13,330 nt of DNA from Candidatus Methylomirabilota bacterium (lineage in GTDB: Bacteria > Methylomirabilota > Methylomirabilia > Methylomirabilales > Methylomirabilaceae): the NCBI GenBank assembly GCA_028869615.1, contig JAGWRQ010000041.1:1-13330 (forward strand). Direction: 5' to 3'. A program made the translations under genes and the position numbers. Of the stretch, positions 13,248 through 13,330 are shown piece after piece (positions within the stretch are counted from its first letter, which is position 1; every line of letters begins with the position of its first letter). The notes under the pieces are model-generated. The model was not told the DNA's origin. It made no database searches and was given only the letters and a program-made list of their open reading frames with translations.

Positions 13248-13317
13248 GAAGCGACTCCCGTAAGGTGAGGCAGTTGTTGCCCACAACCGATAACCTCACA
13301 CAGAAAGGAGCCGCTTC
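13248..13317 (+). promoter_or_regulatory. Nested leader hairpin burying the SD of the edge gene
   Basis: Three nested stems are visible: gaagcgactcc (13248-13258) with ggagccgcttc (13307-13317), 10 of 11 pairs; gtgagg (13265-13270) with cctcac (13294-13299); and gttgt (13273-13277) with acaac (13283-13287). The outer stem covers the GGAG of the SD (13304-13310) and ends directly before the ATG. Confidence 0.5.
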
Positions 13318-13330
13318 ATGAAAAGGGTAT
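13318..13330 (+). CDS. Start of an unidentified gene, cut by window edge
   Basis: An ATG at 13318 follows AAAGGAG with a 7-base spacing, which is an excellent ribosome site, and the frame reads MKRV before the window ends. Four residues are too few to name a product. The structured leader and the hairpin-rich flank would fit a mobile-element transposase as well as a regulated host gene. Confidence 0.5.

Larger units (their letters stand above)
12998..13317. other. Gene-free, hairpin-rich region
   Basis: No convincing gene lies in these 320 bases. A frame of 69 codons on the minus strand (13077-13286) is basic and low in structure and crosses all the hairpins, so it is not called. The stretch holds two adjacent perfect hairpins (13164-13208) and a nested leader structure (13248-13317), listed separately. 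Confidence 0.55.

Noticed and set aside
13077..13286. Possible small basic protein on the minus strand (69 codons)
   Set aside because: It has no good ribosome site, spans two perfect DNA hairpins and the leader structure, and has a low-complexity Arg/Ser composition. It is better explained as non-coding repeat DNA.

Overview
This is a GC-rich bacterial chromosome segment dominated by core energy and nucleotide metabolism on the left, with more accessory material on the right. Nothing in the sequence fixes the species. The gene set (iron-sulfur subunits of complex I in an unusual order, a two-subunit 2-oxoacid:ferredoxin oxidoreductase, flavin-dependent thymidylate synthase, SBBP-repeat secreted protein) would fit an environmental lineage such as NC10/Methylomirabilis-like bacteria. 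That is only an impression from gene content and repeat style.

Bases 1-3817, minus strand: one tight operon reads nuoG > nuoB > nuoI > trxB, driven by a good sigma70-type promoter at 3789-3817. It encodes three iron-sulfur subunits of NADH-quinone oxidoreductase (complex I) and then thioredoxin reductase, which is cut by the window edge. The usual neighbours (nuoC, D, E, F, H) are absent here. Bases 3818-8322, plus strand: a divergent promoter (3873-3901) serves an apparent operon of a two-CBS-domain protein, korA, korB and thyX. The two divergent operons place a ferredoxin-reducing oxidoreductase back to back with an electron-accepting complex I module, so a functional link through ferredoxin is possible but not shown.

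Bases 8323-11397: a convergent pentapeptide-repeat gene (minus) and a divergent secreted protein with seven exact-length SBBP beta-propeller-type repeats (plus). Between them lies a 435-base intergenic region with a strong minus-strand promoter, a perfect 13-bp tandem repeat, and a 24-bp exact copy of an internal piece of thyX. Bases 11450-12172, minus: a beta-class carbonic anhydrase and a tRNA-Arg whose anticodon reads GCG rather than the usual bacterial ACG. Bases 12444-12997, minus: a BrnT/BrnA type II toxin-antitoxin pair with a candidate tandem operator. Bases 12998-13330: a gene-free, hairpin-rich stretch, ending in a start codon (13318) whose Shine-Dalgarno sequence is buried in a nested hairpin.

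No complete new defence or mobile system is demonstrable. The observations most worth following are the displaced thyX fragment, the GCG-anticodon tRNA-Arg, the structured leader at the right edge and the CBS-Kor gene coupling.
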